Assembly (NCBI GenBank): GCA_937894355.1 | Contig: CALCRD010000105.1 | Span: 1 to 5,064 of the forward strand | DNA from: an uncultured Bacillus sp. | GTDB lineage: Bacteria; Bacillota; Bacilli; Bacillales; Cytobacillaceae | DNA: 5,064 nucleotides | Direction: 5' to 3' | Part shown: positions 1-5,064 of the stretch, piece by piece | How positions within the stretch are numbered: the stretch's first letter is position 1 | Layout: each line of letters opens with the position of its first letter | Translations under genes and position numbers: made by a program | The notes under the pieces: generated by a model | Seen by the model: the letters and a program-made list of their open reading frames with translations, nothing else | Database searches by the model: none | What the model was told of the DNA's origin: nothing

Positions 1-65
1 GGCTGTTTTCGCTCAATACACTTCATTTACATCTTTTAAAAGCAGCAAAGTTTAAGAAAAGAGCC
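1..65. repeat. Dispersed inverted-repeat element, copy A (partial, cut by window edge)
   Basis: This stretch resembles 3156-3231. Both begin with GGCTGTTTT and both end with a block of the form AGCARCAAA...AGAAAAGAGCC, followed a few bases later by TAATAAAA. The outer part of the left arm seen in the other copy would lie before base 1, so this copy is incomplete in the window. The ends are imperfect inverted repeats (GGCTGTTTTC against GGCTCTTTTC when the right end is reverse-complemented). No reading frame is apparent. It is probably a small non-coding repeat spread through the genome, but two copies alone cannot prove that. Confidence 0.55.
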
Positions 66-112
66 TACCTAATAAAACTGAACGGCTTTGCATATTTGCT
101 TGCAAGCTTAAC

Positions 113-138
113 AAGGAAGCGCGCCTTGCGCTTTCCTT
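113..138 (-). terminator. GC-rich hairpin after the DUF554 gene, probable terminator
   Basis: AAGGAAGCGC (113-122) pairs with GCGCTTTCCTT (128-138) around a 5-nt loop, with a single bulged base. It begins 6 bp past the DUF554 stop codon, the expected place for a transcription end. The U-tract on the minus strand is poor (UUGUUAAG). On the plus strand the hairpin is followed by ATTATTTAG, so termination of a rightward transcript is also possible. Structure is clear; function and direction are less sure. Confidence 0.5.
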
Positions 139-143
139 ATTAT

Positions 144-857
144 TTAGAAATATTGGCTATATCCGTATATTATCGATACGATTATGCCGGTTATGATAAG
201 AGCAGGAAGGAGGTTTGCTACACGTATTTTTGTGATTCCCGCTAAATTTAAACCAATTGCAAAAATCATTACACCTCCGGTAGAAGTCATTTCAACAATA
301 AAGCTGTCCATTAATACCTTTGGAATAAAACTGTCAATTTGCGTTGCAAACAAGGCAATTGTACCTTGATAAAGAACAACTGGAATGGCTGAAAATAAAA
401 CACCAATACCTAAGGTAGAAGTTAAAATAATTGACGTAAATCCATCAATTATTGCTTTTGTATAAAGAACCGCATGGTCTCCACGAATACCACTGTCTAA
501 CGCTCCAATTATCGACATCGCTCCAATAACAAAAATAAGCGTGGCTGTTACAAACCCTTGTGAAATACTTCCCTGTCCTTTAGTTCCTATCTTATTTTCC
601 AGCCAATTACCTACGGAGTTCAGTTTATTCTCCCAACCGAAGTATTCTCCAATGGCCGTTCCAATAACTAAACTTAATATGACAATTAAGTAGTTTTCAC
701 TTTTGAATCCCATCTGTAAGCCAAGTACCATAACTGCCAGTCCAATTACCTTTAATACGGCATCTTTCATTTCTTCGGAAATTCGTTGAAAAAATTTTCC
801 TAAAAAAGTCCCTATTATAATCAATAATCCATTTACAATGGTTCCCAATAAAAACAT
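144..857 (-). CDS. DUF554 family integral membrane protein
   Basis: The product is a 237-residue, very hydrophobic protein with about seven predicted membrane segments, near residues 2-20, 33-50, 55-71, 101-120, 138-170, 193-208 and 213-233. The opening MFLLGTIVNG, the central GAMSIIGALDSGIRGD (112-127) and the following TKAIIDGF (133-140) are typical of DUF554 (COG1811; B. subtilis YdfK is a relative). The family has no proven function; an old database note suggests a Na+ channel or pump, which is unverified. An ATG 24 bp upstream at 881 is possible, but the start at 857 has an AGGGG ribosome site 7 bp away and matches the usual family N-terminus. It lies 259 bp past spo0J, beyond that gene's terminator, so it is probably its own transcription unit. 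Family call is strong, role unknown. Confidence 0.87.
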   Translation of the reverse strand: MFLLGTIVNGLLIIIGTFLGKFFQRISEEMKDAVLKVIGLAVMVLGLQMGFKSENYLIVILSLVIGTAIGEYFGWENKLNSVGNWLENKIGTKGQGSISQGFVTATLIFVIGAMSIIGALDSGIRGDHAVLYTKAIIDGFTSIILTSTLGIGVLFSAIPVVLYQGTIALFATQIDSFIPKVLMDSFIVEMTSTGGVMIFAIGLNLAGITKIRVANLLPALIITGIIVSIIYGYSQYF

Positions 858-1077
858 TTCCACGCCCCTATTCTCAATCATTCATCCAAAAACACTAATA
901 GTTACAAATTAGCACTAAAATCGTGATATTTCTATCATTTTTTCTTGTTTTACGGTAAATCTCCTTGCACACAAAGCTATTTCTTCTAAACTAAAATGAA
1001 CTTCTAAATGTAAACATCAATAACCATTAAAATAAGTATTCATTTTCAAAATTTCCAACAGTGGGGAGGACTATACG

Positions 1078-1107
1078 AAAAAAAATAAGCCAACATAGTG
1101 TTGGCTT
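1078..1107 (-). terminator. Intrinsic terminator of the soj-spo0J operon
   Basis: AAGCCAACA (1087-1095) and TGTTGGCTT (1099-1107) form a perfect 9-bp stem with a 3-nt loop. On the minus strand the stem is followed by one A and then eight T residues (1085-1078). It starts about 9 bp after the spo0J stop codon. There is no T-run on the plus-strand side, so it acts in one direction. Confidence 0.92.
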
Positions 1108-1116
1108 GACCTGAGC

Positions 1117-1968
1117 TTAAAACTCCGATACCTCAAGTAATTCAAGAATTCGGTTAAGATCTTCCTTTGAAAGAAATTCAATCTCAATTTTTCCTTTATT
1201 CTTGGATTGCTTAATATGAACAGGTGTCCCGAACCGTTCCCGTAAGAAAGACTCTTGTTCCTTAATAAATACATCTTTTTTAGGCTTTTCCTTTTTTGTT
1301 TCACGTGAAACATTATTATTTAACTCTTGGATTAAATATTCAAGTTGGCGTACATTTAAGCCATCTTTGACTATTTTTTCTACTATTGCTGGGATTTTTT
1401 CTTTATTTCTTAAACCAAGTAAAGCACGACCATGGCCCATTGAAATTTCCCCACTCGAAATTAACTCTTGTATTTTGGAAGGAAGGGACAGCAGACGTAT
1501 GAGGTTAGCCACATGTGGTCGACTCTTACCAAGACGTTTCGCTACTTGTTCTTGAGTCAAATCGAGTTTTTGCATTAACATTTGATAGGCTGCGCCTTCT
1601 TCAATTGGCGTTAAATCTTCCCGTTGCAAATTTTCTAGGACAGCAAGTTCCATCATTTGTTGTTCTGTCAGTTCTCGAACTACCACCGGTACTTTTTCAA
1701 GCATCGCTTCCTTAGCCGCACGGTAACGTCTTTCACCAACTACAATTTCATAACCCCTAATACTTTTTCGGACAATGATAGGCTGCAAGATTCCGTGTTC
1801 AAGAATCGATTGTTTTAACTCATCAATCGCTTCCTGTTGAAAAATTTTCCGAGGCTGATATGGGTTAGGACGGAGATCTTTTACTTTTATCTCCTGAACC
1901 GTTTCTTCTGAGCCAATATCGACATTAGAAAAAATGGCGTCTAACCCTTTACCTAGACCTTTAGCCAT
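1117..1968 (-). CDS. spo0J: Spo0J, chromosome-partitioning protein ParB
   Basis: This is the ParB CTPase clamp that loads on DNA at parS, spreads over the origin region and recruits SMC condensin. The 283-residue product is close to the 282 of B. subtilis. Residues 1-16 (MAKGLGKGLDAIFSNV) are the lysine-containing tail that in B. subtilis stimulates Soj ATPase. The CTP-binding domain follows, with NPYQPR (35-40), GERRYR (78-83) and ENLQRED (112-118). The helix-turn-helix is near 138-161, with R150 matching the parS-contacting R149 of B. subtilis. The C-terminal dimer domain is near 232-283. A TTG two codons upstream (1974) is possible, but the ATG at 1968 lies 9 bp after AAGGAAG and gives the conserved N-terminus. 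Its first 8 bp overlap the end of soj, suggesting translational coupling. The gene contains a parS site. Confidence 0.97.
   Translation of the reverse strand: MAKGLGKGLDAIFSNVDIGSEETVQEIKVKDLRPNPYQPRKIFQQEAIDELKQSILEHGILQPIIVRKSIRGYEIVVGERRYRAAKEAMLEKVPVVVRELTEQQMMELAVLENLQREDLTPIEEGAAYQMLMQKLDLTQEQVAKRLGKSRPHVANLIRLLSLPSKIQELISSGEISMGHGRALLGLRNKEKIPAIVEKIVKDGLNVRQLEYLIQELNNNVSRETKKEKPKKDVFIKEQESFLRERFGTPVHIKQSKNKGKIEIEFLSKEDLNRILELLEVSEF
1297..1312. promoter_or_regulatory. parS: parS site, perfect 16-bp palindrome
   Basis: The sequence TGTTTCACGTGAAACA matches the ParB consensus TGTTNCACGTGAAACA at every position. It sits inside spo0J and encodes residues 219-224 (NVSRET) of the linker before the dimer domain. 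B. subtilis also carries a parS in its own spo0J, so the location is conserved. It is the nucleation point for Spo0J loading and sliding, and a likely point of SMC recruitment. No other match of this quality is visible in the window. Confidence 0.96.
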
Positions 1969-2722
1969 TAGCAACCACTTCCTTCGCCAAATCTAAATAA
2001 ACCTCAGCTCCACGTGATTTTGGATCATAGATAATAATAGGTTCACCATGACTTGGGGCCTCACTGAGTCGTACATTTCTTGGAATAATGGTTTGATAGA
2101 CTTTGTCTTGAAAATACTTCTTAATCTCTTCAATGACCTGTAATCCCAAATTCGTCCTAGCATCAAGCATTGTTAGCAAAACACCTTCAATTTTGAGGTC
2201 ATGATTCAAATGCTTTTGGACAATACGAACAGTGTTCAAAAGCTGACTTAATCCTTCCAAAGCATAATATTCGCATTGAACAGGAATAAGCACCGAGTCT
2301 GCAGCAGTAAGTGCATTCAATGTCAATAATCCCAGAGAAGGAGGACAATCGATAATAATATAATCAAACTGATTTTTTACTTCTTCCAAAGCACGCTTTA
2401 AGCGAACTTCCCTTGAAATCGTAGGTACTAGCTCTATTTCAGCTCCTGCTAAAGAAATAGTCGCTGGTATGGCATATAAGTTTTCAACCGAAGTTGGTTT
2501 AATGACTTTACTCGCTTCCACGTCATCCACAAGAACATCATAAATACATAGTTCAACTTCTGCCTTTTCAATTCCAATCCCGCTCGTTGCATTTCCTTGA
2601 GGATCAATGTCTACCAACAACACTTTTTTCCCGATATATGCTAAGCAGGCGCCTAGGTTTACAGAGGTAGTTGTTTTCCCAACTCCTCCTTTTTGGTTCG
2701 CGATGGCAATAATTTTGCTCAC
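1961..2722 (-). CDS. soj: Soj, chromosome-partitioning ATPase ParA
   Basis: A ParA-type deviant Walker ATPase that dimerises with ATP, binds DNA non-specifically and is switched by Spo0J. In B. subtilis it also controls DnaA and affects sporulation. The product is 253 residues, the same as B. subtilis Soj. KGGVGKTT (11-18) is the deviant Walker A motif with both signature lysines (K11, K16). D40 lies in LLVDIDPQG, Walker B is IIIDCPPSLG (122-131), and R189 and R218 match DNA-binding arginines known in B. subtilis. The reading frame stays open upstream to 2773, adding 17 residues. The GTG at 2722 is preferred because AGGTGA lies just upstream and the length and N-terminus (MSKIIAIANQ) fit the family. 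It is co-transcribed with spo0J, whose start overlaps its stop. Confidence 0.96.
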   Translation of the reverse strand: MSKIIAIANQKGGVGKTTTSVNLGACLAYIGKKVLLVDIDPQGNATSGIGIEKAEVELCIYDVLVDDVEASKVIKPTSVENLYAIPATISLAGAEIELVPTISREVRLKRALEEVKNQFDYIIIDCPPSLGLLTLNALTAADSVLIPVQCEYYALEGLSQLLNTVRIVQKHLNHDLKIEGVLLTMLDARTNLGLQVIEEIKKYFQDKVYQTIIPRNVRLSEAPSHGEPIIIYDPKSRGAEVYLDLAKEVVANG

Positions 2723-2736
2723 GACGTCACCTACCT

Positions 2737-2760
2737 TCATAACGATAAAATGATATTCAT
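2737..2760 (-). other. Possible 7-codon leader frame upstream of soj
   Basis: An ATG at 2760 opens a frame reading MNIILSL and ends in TGA at 2737-2739, 14 bp before the GTG of soj. A Shine-Dalgarno-like GAGGTG lies 10 bp upstream, inside the small hairpin at 2763-2776. It is in a different frame from soj. Such a short frame can arise by chance in AT-rich DNA, so this is a weak call. Confidence 0.2.
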
Positions 2761-2762
2761 CA

Positions 2763-2776
2763 GAGGTTTTCACCTC
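2763..2776 (-). promoter_or_regulatory. Small hairpin with GAAA tetraloop in the soj leader
   Basis: On the minus strand GAGGT-GAAA-ACCTC makes a 5-bp stem closed by a GNRA-type loop, about 40 bp before the soj start. It would cover a GAGGTG ribosome-site-like sequence. It is not followed by a T-run, so it is not a terminator. A regulatory role is inference only. Confidence 0.3.
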
Positions 2777-2800
2777 AAAAGATGGTAATTATCAAACATA

Positions 2801-2829
2801 ATTATACAATTTTAATTCTTATAAAGCAG
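2801..2829 (-). promoter_or_regulatory. Candidate soj-spo0J promoter
   Basis: A perfect TATAAT (-10) lies at 2806-2801 on the minus strand, about 78 bp before the soj start. The -35 region at the proper 17-bp distance (2829-2824, CTGCTT) is poor. Because a strong terminator at 2988-3029 separates noc from soj, the operon needs its own promoter in this stretch, and this is the best -10 I can see. Confidence 0.4.
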
Positions 2830-2925
2830 TAAACTAGCAATCATGAATTCTATTTTATCATGAAAAGCTTAAGAGAATCGATTTTTTATAAAAATCTTGT
2901 AAGGCAATTGTACATGAAAAAGAAA

Positions 2926-2952
2926 CATTTTTGACTAAAAATGCACATTTTT
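2926..2952. repeat. Three alternating arms, CATTTTT / AAAAATG / CATTTTT
   Basis: CATTTTT (2926-2932), AAAAATG (2937-2943) and CATTTTT (2946-2952) allow two mutually exclusive 7-bp pairings with the middle arm, the second needing an opened, shorter stem because its loop is only 2 nt. An outer pair, TTGACT (2931-2936) and AGTCAA (2962-2967), encloses part of it. Composition is almost all A and T, so stability is low and chance is a real explanation. Confidence 0.35.
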
Positions 2953-2987
2953 AAAAAAATAAGTCAATCTTTACCAATAACAGCAAT

Positions 2988-3029
2988 AAAAAAAGTAAGA
3001 TGGAAACAAAAAAAGTTTCCACCTTACTT
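2988..3029 (-). terminator. Strong intrinsic terminator, end of the noc transcript
   Basis: On the minus strand a 15-bp stem (3015-3029 pairing with 2993-3007), with one G-U wobble, encloses a loop of seven U residues and runs into a T-tract at 2994-2988. The pairing is weaker on the plus strand, where the wobble becomes an A-C mismatch and no T-run follows. It lies about 220 bp after the noc stop, giving noc mRNA an unusually long 3' tail, and it insulates soj from noc transcription. Confidence 0.9.
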
Positions 3030-3043
3030 ATATTTGTTCTTAA

Positions 3044-3073
3044 TAAAGGTTGTTTTTGTAAAGATTGTTGTTA
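3044..3073. repeat. Two imperfect 15-bp tandem units
   Basis: TAAAGGTTGTTTTTG (3044-3058) is followed directly by TAAAGATTGTTGTTA (3059-3073), identical at 12 of 15 positions. It looks like a small local duplication in non-coding DNA. No function is evident. Confidence 0.4.
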
Positions 3074-3095
3074 AAATCCTAAACCCGATTTTAAC
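3070..3095. repeat. Perfect 9-bp AT-rich inverted repeat
   Basis: GTTAAAATC (3070-3078) and GATTTTAAC (3087-3095) are exact reverse complements separated by 8 bp. No T-run follows on either side, so it is not a typical terminator. It lies in the noc 3' region between the dispersed repeat and the terminator. Confidence 0.5.
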
Positions 3096-3135
3096 TTGGT
3101 AGAACCTAGTATGTAGCTTGAAACTAAATTTGCAA

Positions 3136-3231
3136 GCTCTTTTCTCATAAAAGTTGGCTGTTTTAATATCTAAACGTAGACTAAACAACTCGTTTTCCGC
3201 TTATAAGCAACAAATTTTGAAGAAAAGAGCC
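3136..3231. repeat. Dispersed inverted-repeat element, copy B
   Basis: The left arm (3136-3160, starting GCTCTTTTCTCATAAAAG) is an imperfect reverse complement of the right arm (3206-3231, ending TTGAAGAAAAGAGCC), with a perfect core GCTCTTTTCT/AGAAAAGAGC apart from small offsets further in. About 45 bp separate the arms. The inner-left and right parts recur at 1-65. The element begins about 20 bp after the noc stop codon and carries no gene. The form is that of a small MITE-like or hairpin repeat; mobility is not shown. Confidence 0.6.
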
Positions 3232-3251
3232 TTAATAAAATACAAATCAGA

Positions 3252-4145
3252 TTATTTCTTTTTGGGAATCCGGATGGTAAATTGGTAGAATTCCTCAAAT
3301 TCTTCTTCTTCAGAGTTTAAGTTTATTCCACTATCAGATACCATAGTAAGTGATTGCCGAATTGTGTTCACAGCTATTCGCATATCTTTGCTAAAAGCCT
3401 TACGTTTCGGTTTTTGAATTTTATCAGTAGTATTGAGCATTTTTTCGACTCTATCTTCTGTTTGTTTTACATTTAAATTTTTATCTTTAATCTCGGTTAA
3501 TAATTGTACTTGTTTCTCAGGATCCTTTAAAGGAATAAGCGAACGGGCGTGACGCTCTGTTATCGTTTTGTTTAATAAAGCATCTTGGACTTCTTTCGGA
3601 AGTTTAAGCAGTCGCAATTTATTTGCAACTGTAGATTGCCCTTTTCCTAGGCGCTGAGCCAAGGCTTCTTGAGTTAAATTGTGCAGCTCTAGAAGCTTTC
3701 CATAGGCAATAGCCTCTTCAATTGGAGACAATTCTTCTCGTTGAAGGTTTTCAATTAGTGCGACAGAAGCTGTTTCTGTATCACTTAAATTTTTTATAAT
3801 GGTTGGGGCTTCTTCCCAACCCAGTTTTTTCATTGCCCGCCAACGTCGTTCACCTGCAATAATTTCAAAGCCACCATCTTCGAATTCTCTAACGACAATT
3901 GGCTGGATAATACCGTGTGTTCGAATAGTTCTAGCTAATTCCTCTATTTTTTCATCGTCAAATACCGTTCTAGGCTGAAAACGGTTTGGCACGATTCGGT
4001 CAATTGGAATTTTCCTTATTTCCTCGCGTTCACTTTTATCTTCATATTTACTTTTTTCATCAAGTTCACTAGATTGCTTTTCTTCAATTTCAACCTGTTC
4101 CCCCTTTTCGCCCAGGCCAAAAAAGCGTGAAAAAGAATTTTTCAT
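3252..4145 (-). CDS. noc: Noc, nucleoid occlusion protein (ParB paralogue)
   Basis: Noc binds DNA sites away from the terminus, spreads as a CTP-dependent clamp and tethers the chromosome to the membrane, stopping FtsZ ring assembly over the nucleoid. The 297-residue product starts MKNSFSRFFGLGEK, the amphipathic membrane-targeting helix of Noc. An acidic, lysine-rich linker (14-42) follows and is longer than in B. subtilis Noc (283 residues). The ParB-type CTP domain has NRFQPR (54-59), GERRWR (98-103) and ENLQREE (132-138). The helix-turn-helix is near 158-182 (LTQEALAQRLGKGQSTVANK), and the C-terminus RIPKKK is as in B. subtilis. The frame extends to a GTG at 4157, but that codon lies in the ribosome site; AAAGGTGG sits 8 bp before the ATG at 4145. 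It has its own promoter and a distant terminator. The SFSRFFGLGEK start and the G-Q-S recognition helix separate it from Spo0J. Confidence 0.96.
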   Translation of the reverse strand: MKNSFSRFFGLGEKGEQVEIEEKQSSELDEKSKYEDKSEREEIRKIPIDRIVPNRFQPRTVFDDEKIEELARTIRTHGIIQPIVVREFEDGGFEIIAGERRWRAMKKLGWEEAPTIIKNLSDTETASVALIENLQREELSPIEEAIAYGKLLELHNLTQEALAQRLGKGQSTVANKLRLLKLPKEVQDALLNKTITERHARSLIPLKDPEKQVQLLTEIKDKNLNVKQTEDRVEKMLNTTDKIQKPKRKAFSKDMRIAVNTIRQSLTMVSDSGINLNSEEEEFEEFYQFTIRIPKKK

Positions 4146-4178
4146 CCCCTGCACCACCTTTACGAAACTCCCTAATAA

Positions 4179-4208
4179 ATTATCTTAATGATAAATTGAC
4201 TGTGCCAA
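4179..4208 (-). promoter_or_regulatory. Sigma-A-type promoter for noc
   Basis: On the minus strand TTGGCA (4208-4203) and GATAAT (4184-4179) are separated by 18 bp, each one base away from consensus. Transcription would start near 4172, leaving a leader of about 27 nt before the noc ATG. No clear terminator follows rsmG, so some read-through from rsmG into noc is also possible. Confidence 0.65.
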
Positions 4209-4259
4209 TTTTCCTATCCCTTAAATAAATTATGCCACAATATGTTCCAAAAAGGTATC

Positions 4260-4976
4260 CTATTCAATTGGAGTTTTGTTAGGCGTCCCTGGTTTTCTTG
4301 GATATTGCTTTGGTGTGGTTTTAACTTTTTTTACAATTAATAGATTGCGCTCACTTTCCTCTATTGGTAGCAAAAAGGAATGGACCTTTTCTAATTTTCC
4401 ACCCATGAGGGTAATTGCTTTACCAGCTGCTTGTAATTCATCAGCGGCACTTTGTGCTTTCATTGCAATAAAGGTACCACCCTCTTTAACAAGTGGCAGG
4501 CAAAGTTCACTTAATACGGACATTCTGGCCACTGCTCTGGCCAAAACTACATCATAATTTTGCCGATGTTCCGGTTTTCTAGCAAAGGTTTCTGCTCGAT
4601 CATGAATGAACTGTACGCCATCCAAGTTTAATTTTTTAGCTAAATGCTCTAAAAATTGAATTCTTTTATTTAAGGAATCCACTATCGTTACATTGATATT
4701 TGGAAAAGCAATCTTCAGAGGGATACTCGGGAATCCCGCTCCTGCTCCGACATCACAAATATGTAAGGGCTCAGTGAAATCAAAATAAAATGCTGCTGAA
4801 ATTGAGTCAAAAAAGTGTTTTAAATAAACTGCTTCTTTTTCAGTAATAGCAGTTAAGTTCATTTTTTCATTCCACTCAACAAGTGTTTGGTAGTATTGTT
4901 CATATTGTTCTAGTTGGCTAGAGGAAAGACTGATCCCCTTCTCTGCCAACATGGATTGAAATTGGTCAATATGCAT
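4260..4976 (-). CDS. rsmG: RsmG (GidB), 16S rRNA (guanine-527-N7) methyltransferase
   Basis: It uses S-adenosylmethionine to methylate N7 of G527 (E. coli numbering) in the 530 loop of 16S rRNA; loss gives low-level streptomycin resistance in several bacteria. The product is 238 residues (239 in B. subtilis). Visible motifs are WNEKMNLTAIT (35-45), HFFDS (54-58), the SAM-binding loop DVGAGAGFPSIPLK (75-88), the acidic end of the next strand VTIVDS (96-101), RAVARMSVL (147-155) and the basic tail RKPGTPNKTPI (227-237). AAGGAAGG (4992-4985) lies 8 bp before the ATG, so the start is well supported. It ends in TAG, 114 bp before noc. In Bacillus it normally follows mnmG; here the upstream sequence does not look like the mnmG end. 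Confidence 0.97.
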   Translation of the reverse strand: MHIDQFQSMLAEKGISLSSSQLEQYEQYYQTLVEWNEKMNLTAITEKEAVYLKHFFDSISAAFYFDFTEPLHICDVGAGAGFPSIPLKIAFPNINVTIVDSLNKRIQFLEHLAKKLNLDGVQFIHDRAETFARKPEHRQNYDVVLARAVARMSVLSELCLPLVKEGGTFIAMKAQSAADELQAAGKAITLMGGKLEKVHSFLLPIEESERNLLIVKKVKTTPKQYPRKPGTPNKTPIE

Positions 4977-4993
4977 TGGAACAGCCTTCCTTT

Positions 4994-5064
4994 TTATAAA
5001 ATTTCTTTAAGTAGCTTCTTGTCTTGCTCCGTTAAACTAGTCTGTTGATTTCCGTTCCAGGCAC
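4994..5064 (-). CDS. Unidentified C-terminal tail of an upstream gene (partial)
   Basis: One minus-strand frame is open from the window edge to a TAA at 4994-4996. It encodes 22 visible residues ending TEQDKKLLKEIL, a lysine- and leucine-rich, probably helical end. The stop lies 17 bp before the rsmG ATG, the close spacing usual in an operon. The other two minus-strand frames stop sooner, at about 8 and 10 codons. None matches the MnmG C-terminus as I recall it from Bacillus (ending near NPADISILLVYIEQGK plus a short tail). It may be an extra gene, a mobile-element remnant, or a non-coding stretch with a chance open frame. Confidence 0.3.
   Translation of the reverse strand, partial: AWNGNQQTSLTEQDKKLLKEIL

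Larger units (their letters stand above)
2723..3251. other. 529-bp non-coding gap between noc and soj
   Basis: No convincing gene is visible on either strand. From the noc side it holds a dispersed inverted-repeat element (3136-3231), an AT-rich 9-bp inverted repeat (3070-3095), a 15-bp imperfect tandem duplication (3044-3073), a strong minus-strand terminator (2988-3029), a set of alternating CATTTTT/AAAAATG arms (2926-2952), a possible soj promoter (-10 at 2801-2806) and a small hairpin with a short leader frame before soj. B. subtilis has yyaB between these genes; nothing recognisable as yyaB remains here. Confidence 0.75.

Noticed and set aside
184..369. Plus-strand frame opposite the DUF554 gene
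   Set aside because: It lies fully antisense to a clear membrane protein gene, has no ribosome site and no recognisable product.
1071..1313. 80-codon minus-strand frame starting MFHVKQ within the end of spo0J
   Set aside because: It is a shadow frame: MFHVKQ is simply the parS palindrome read in another frame, and the frame runs through the spo0J terminator. No ribosome site supports it.
2010..2025. Second CACGTGA core inside soj, possible parS
   Set aside because: Only the central CACGTGA matches; about six of the flanking positions differ from consensus, so Spo0J binding is not expected.
2800..2812. DnaA-box-like TTATACAAT before soj
   Set aside because: It departs from TTATNCACA in its last bases, and there is no cluster of boxes, so it is not called as an origin or DnaA site.
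3097..3140. Possible tRNA or small RNA from GGTTCTACC-like bases on the minus strand
   Set aside because: The bases resemble a T-arm by chance; no acceptor, D or anticodon arm can be formed around them.
4276..4557. 93-codon plus-strand frame opposite rsmG
   Set aside because: It is antisense to a well-conserved rsmG and has no family features of its own.
1..5064. Noc-binding sites (ATTTCCCGGGAAAT)
   Set aside because: No CCCGGG core was seen by eye, so no Noc site is called in this window.

Overview
The window is a low-GC Firmicute chromosome segment, almost certainly from a Bacillaceae member (Bacillus or Neobacillus-like). Every recognisable gene lies on the minus strand, in the order rsmG, noc, soj (parA), spo0J (parB), then a DUF554 membrane protein gene. 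This is the conserved block just left of oriC in Bacillus, with genes read away from the origin. The Soj, Spo0J, Noc and RsmG proteins match recalled B. subtilis sequences closely over their whole length.

Layout from right to left, in the direction of transcription. At 4994-5064 there is a short open C-terminal tail that does not look like MnmG, the usual upstream neighbour of rsmG. At 4260-4976 is rsmG, a 16S rRNA m7G methyltransferase. A 114-bp gap holds a good sigma-A-type promoter for noc (3252-4145). A 529-bp non-coding gap follows. It holds a dispersed inverted-repeat element just after noc, a strong intrinsic terminator about 220 bp beyond the noc stop, AT-rich inverted repeats, and the leader of soj. 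B. subtilis has yyaB at this place; no such gene is seen here. soj (1961-2722) and spo0J (1117-1968) overlap by 8 bp and end at a clean intrinsic terminator. A 259-bp gap leads to the DUF554 gene (144-857), followed by a GC-rich hairpin and a second, partial copy of the dispersed repeat at the window edge.

The genes form one functional theme, chromosome maintenance around the origin. Spo0J is a CTP-dependent clamp that loads at parS, and a perfect 16-bp parS lies inside spo0J itself at 1297-1312. Soj is its ATPase partner. Noc is a ParB paralogue that keeps division off the nucleoid. RsmG belongs to translation and is a long-standing neighbour; DUF554 has no known role in segregation.

I corrected four start codons from Shine-Dalgarno spacing and family length: noc at 4145, soj at a GTG at 2722, spo0J at an ATG at 1968 and DUF554 at 857. 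I do not see a new biological system here. The items worth a second look are non-coding: the two repeat copies, the structured noc-soj gap, a possible leader peptide before soj, and the unexpected sequence upstream of rsmG.
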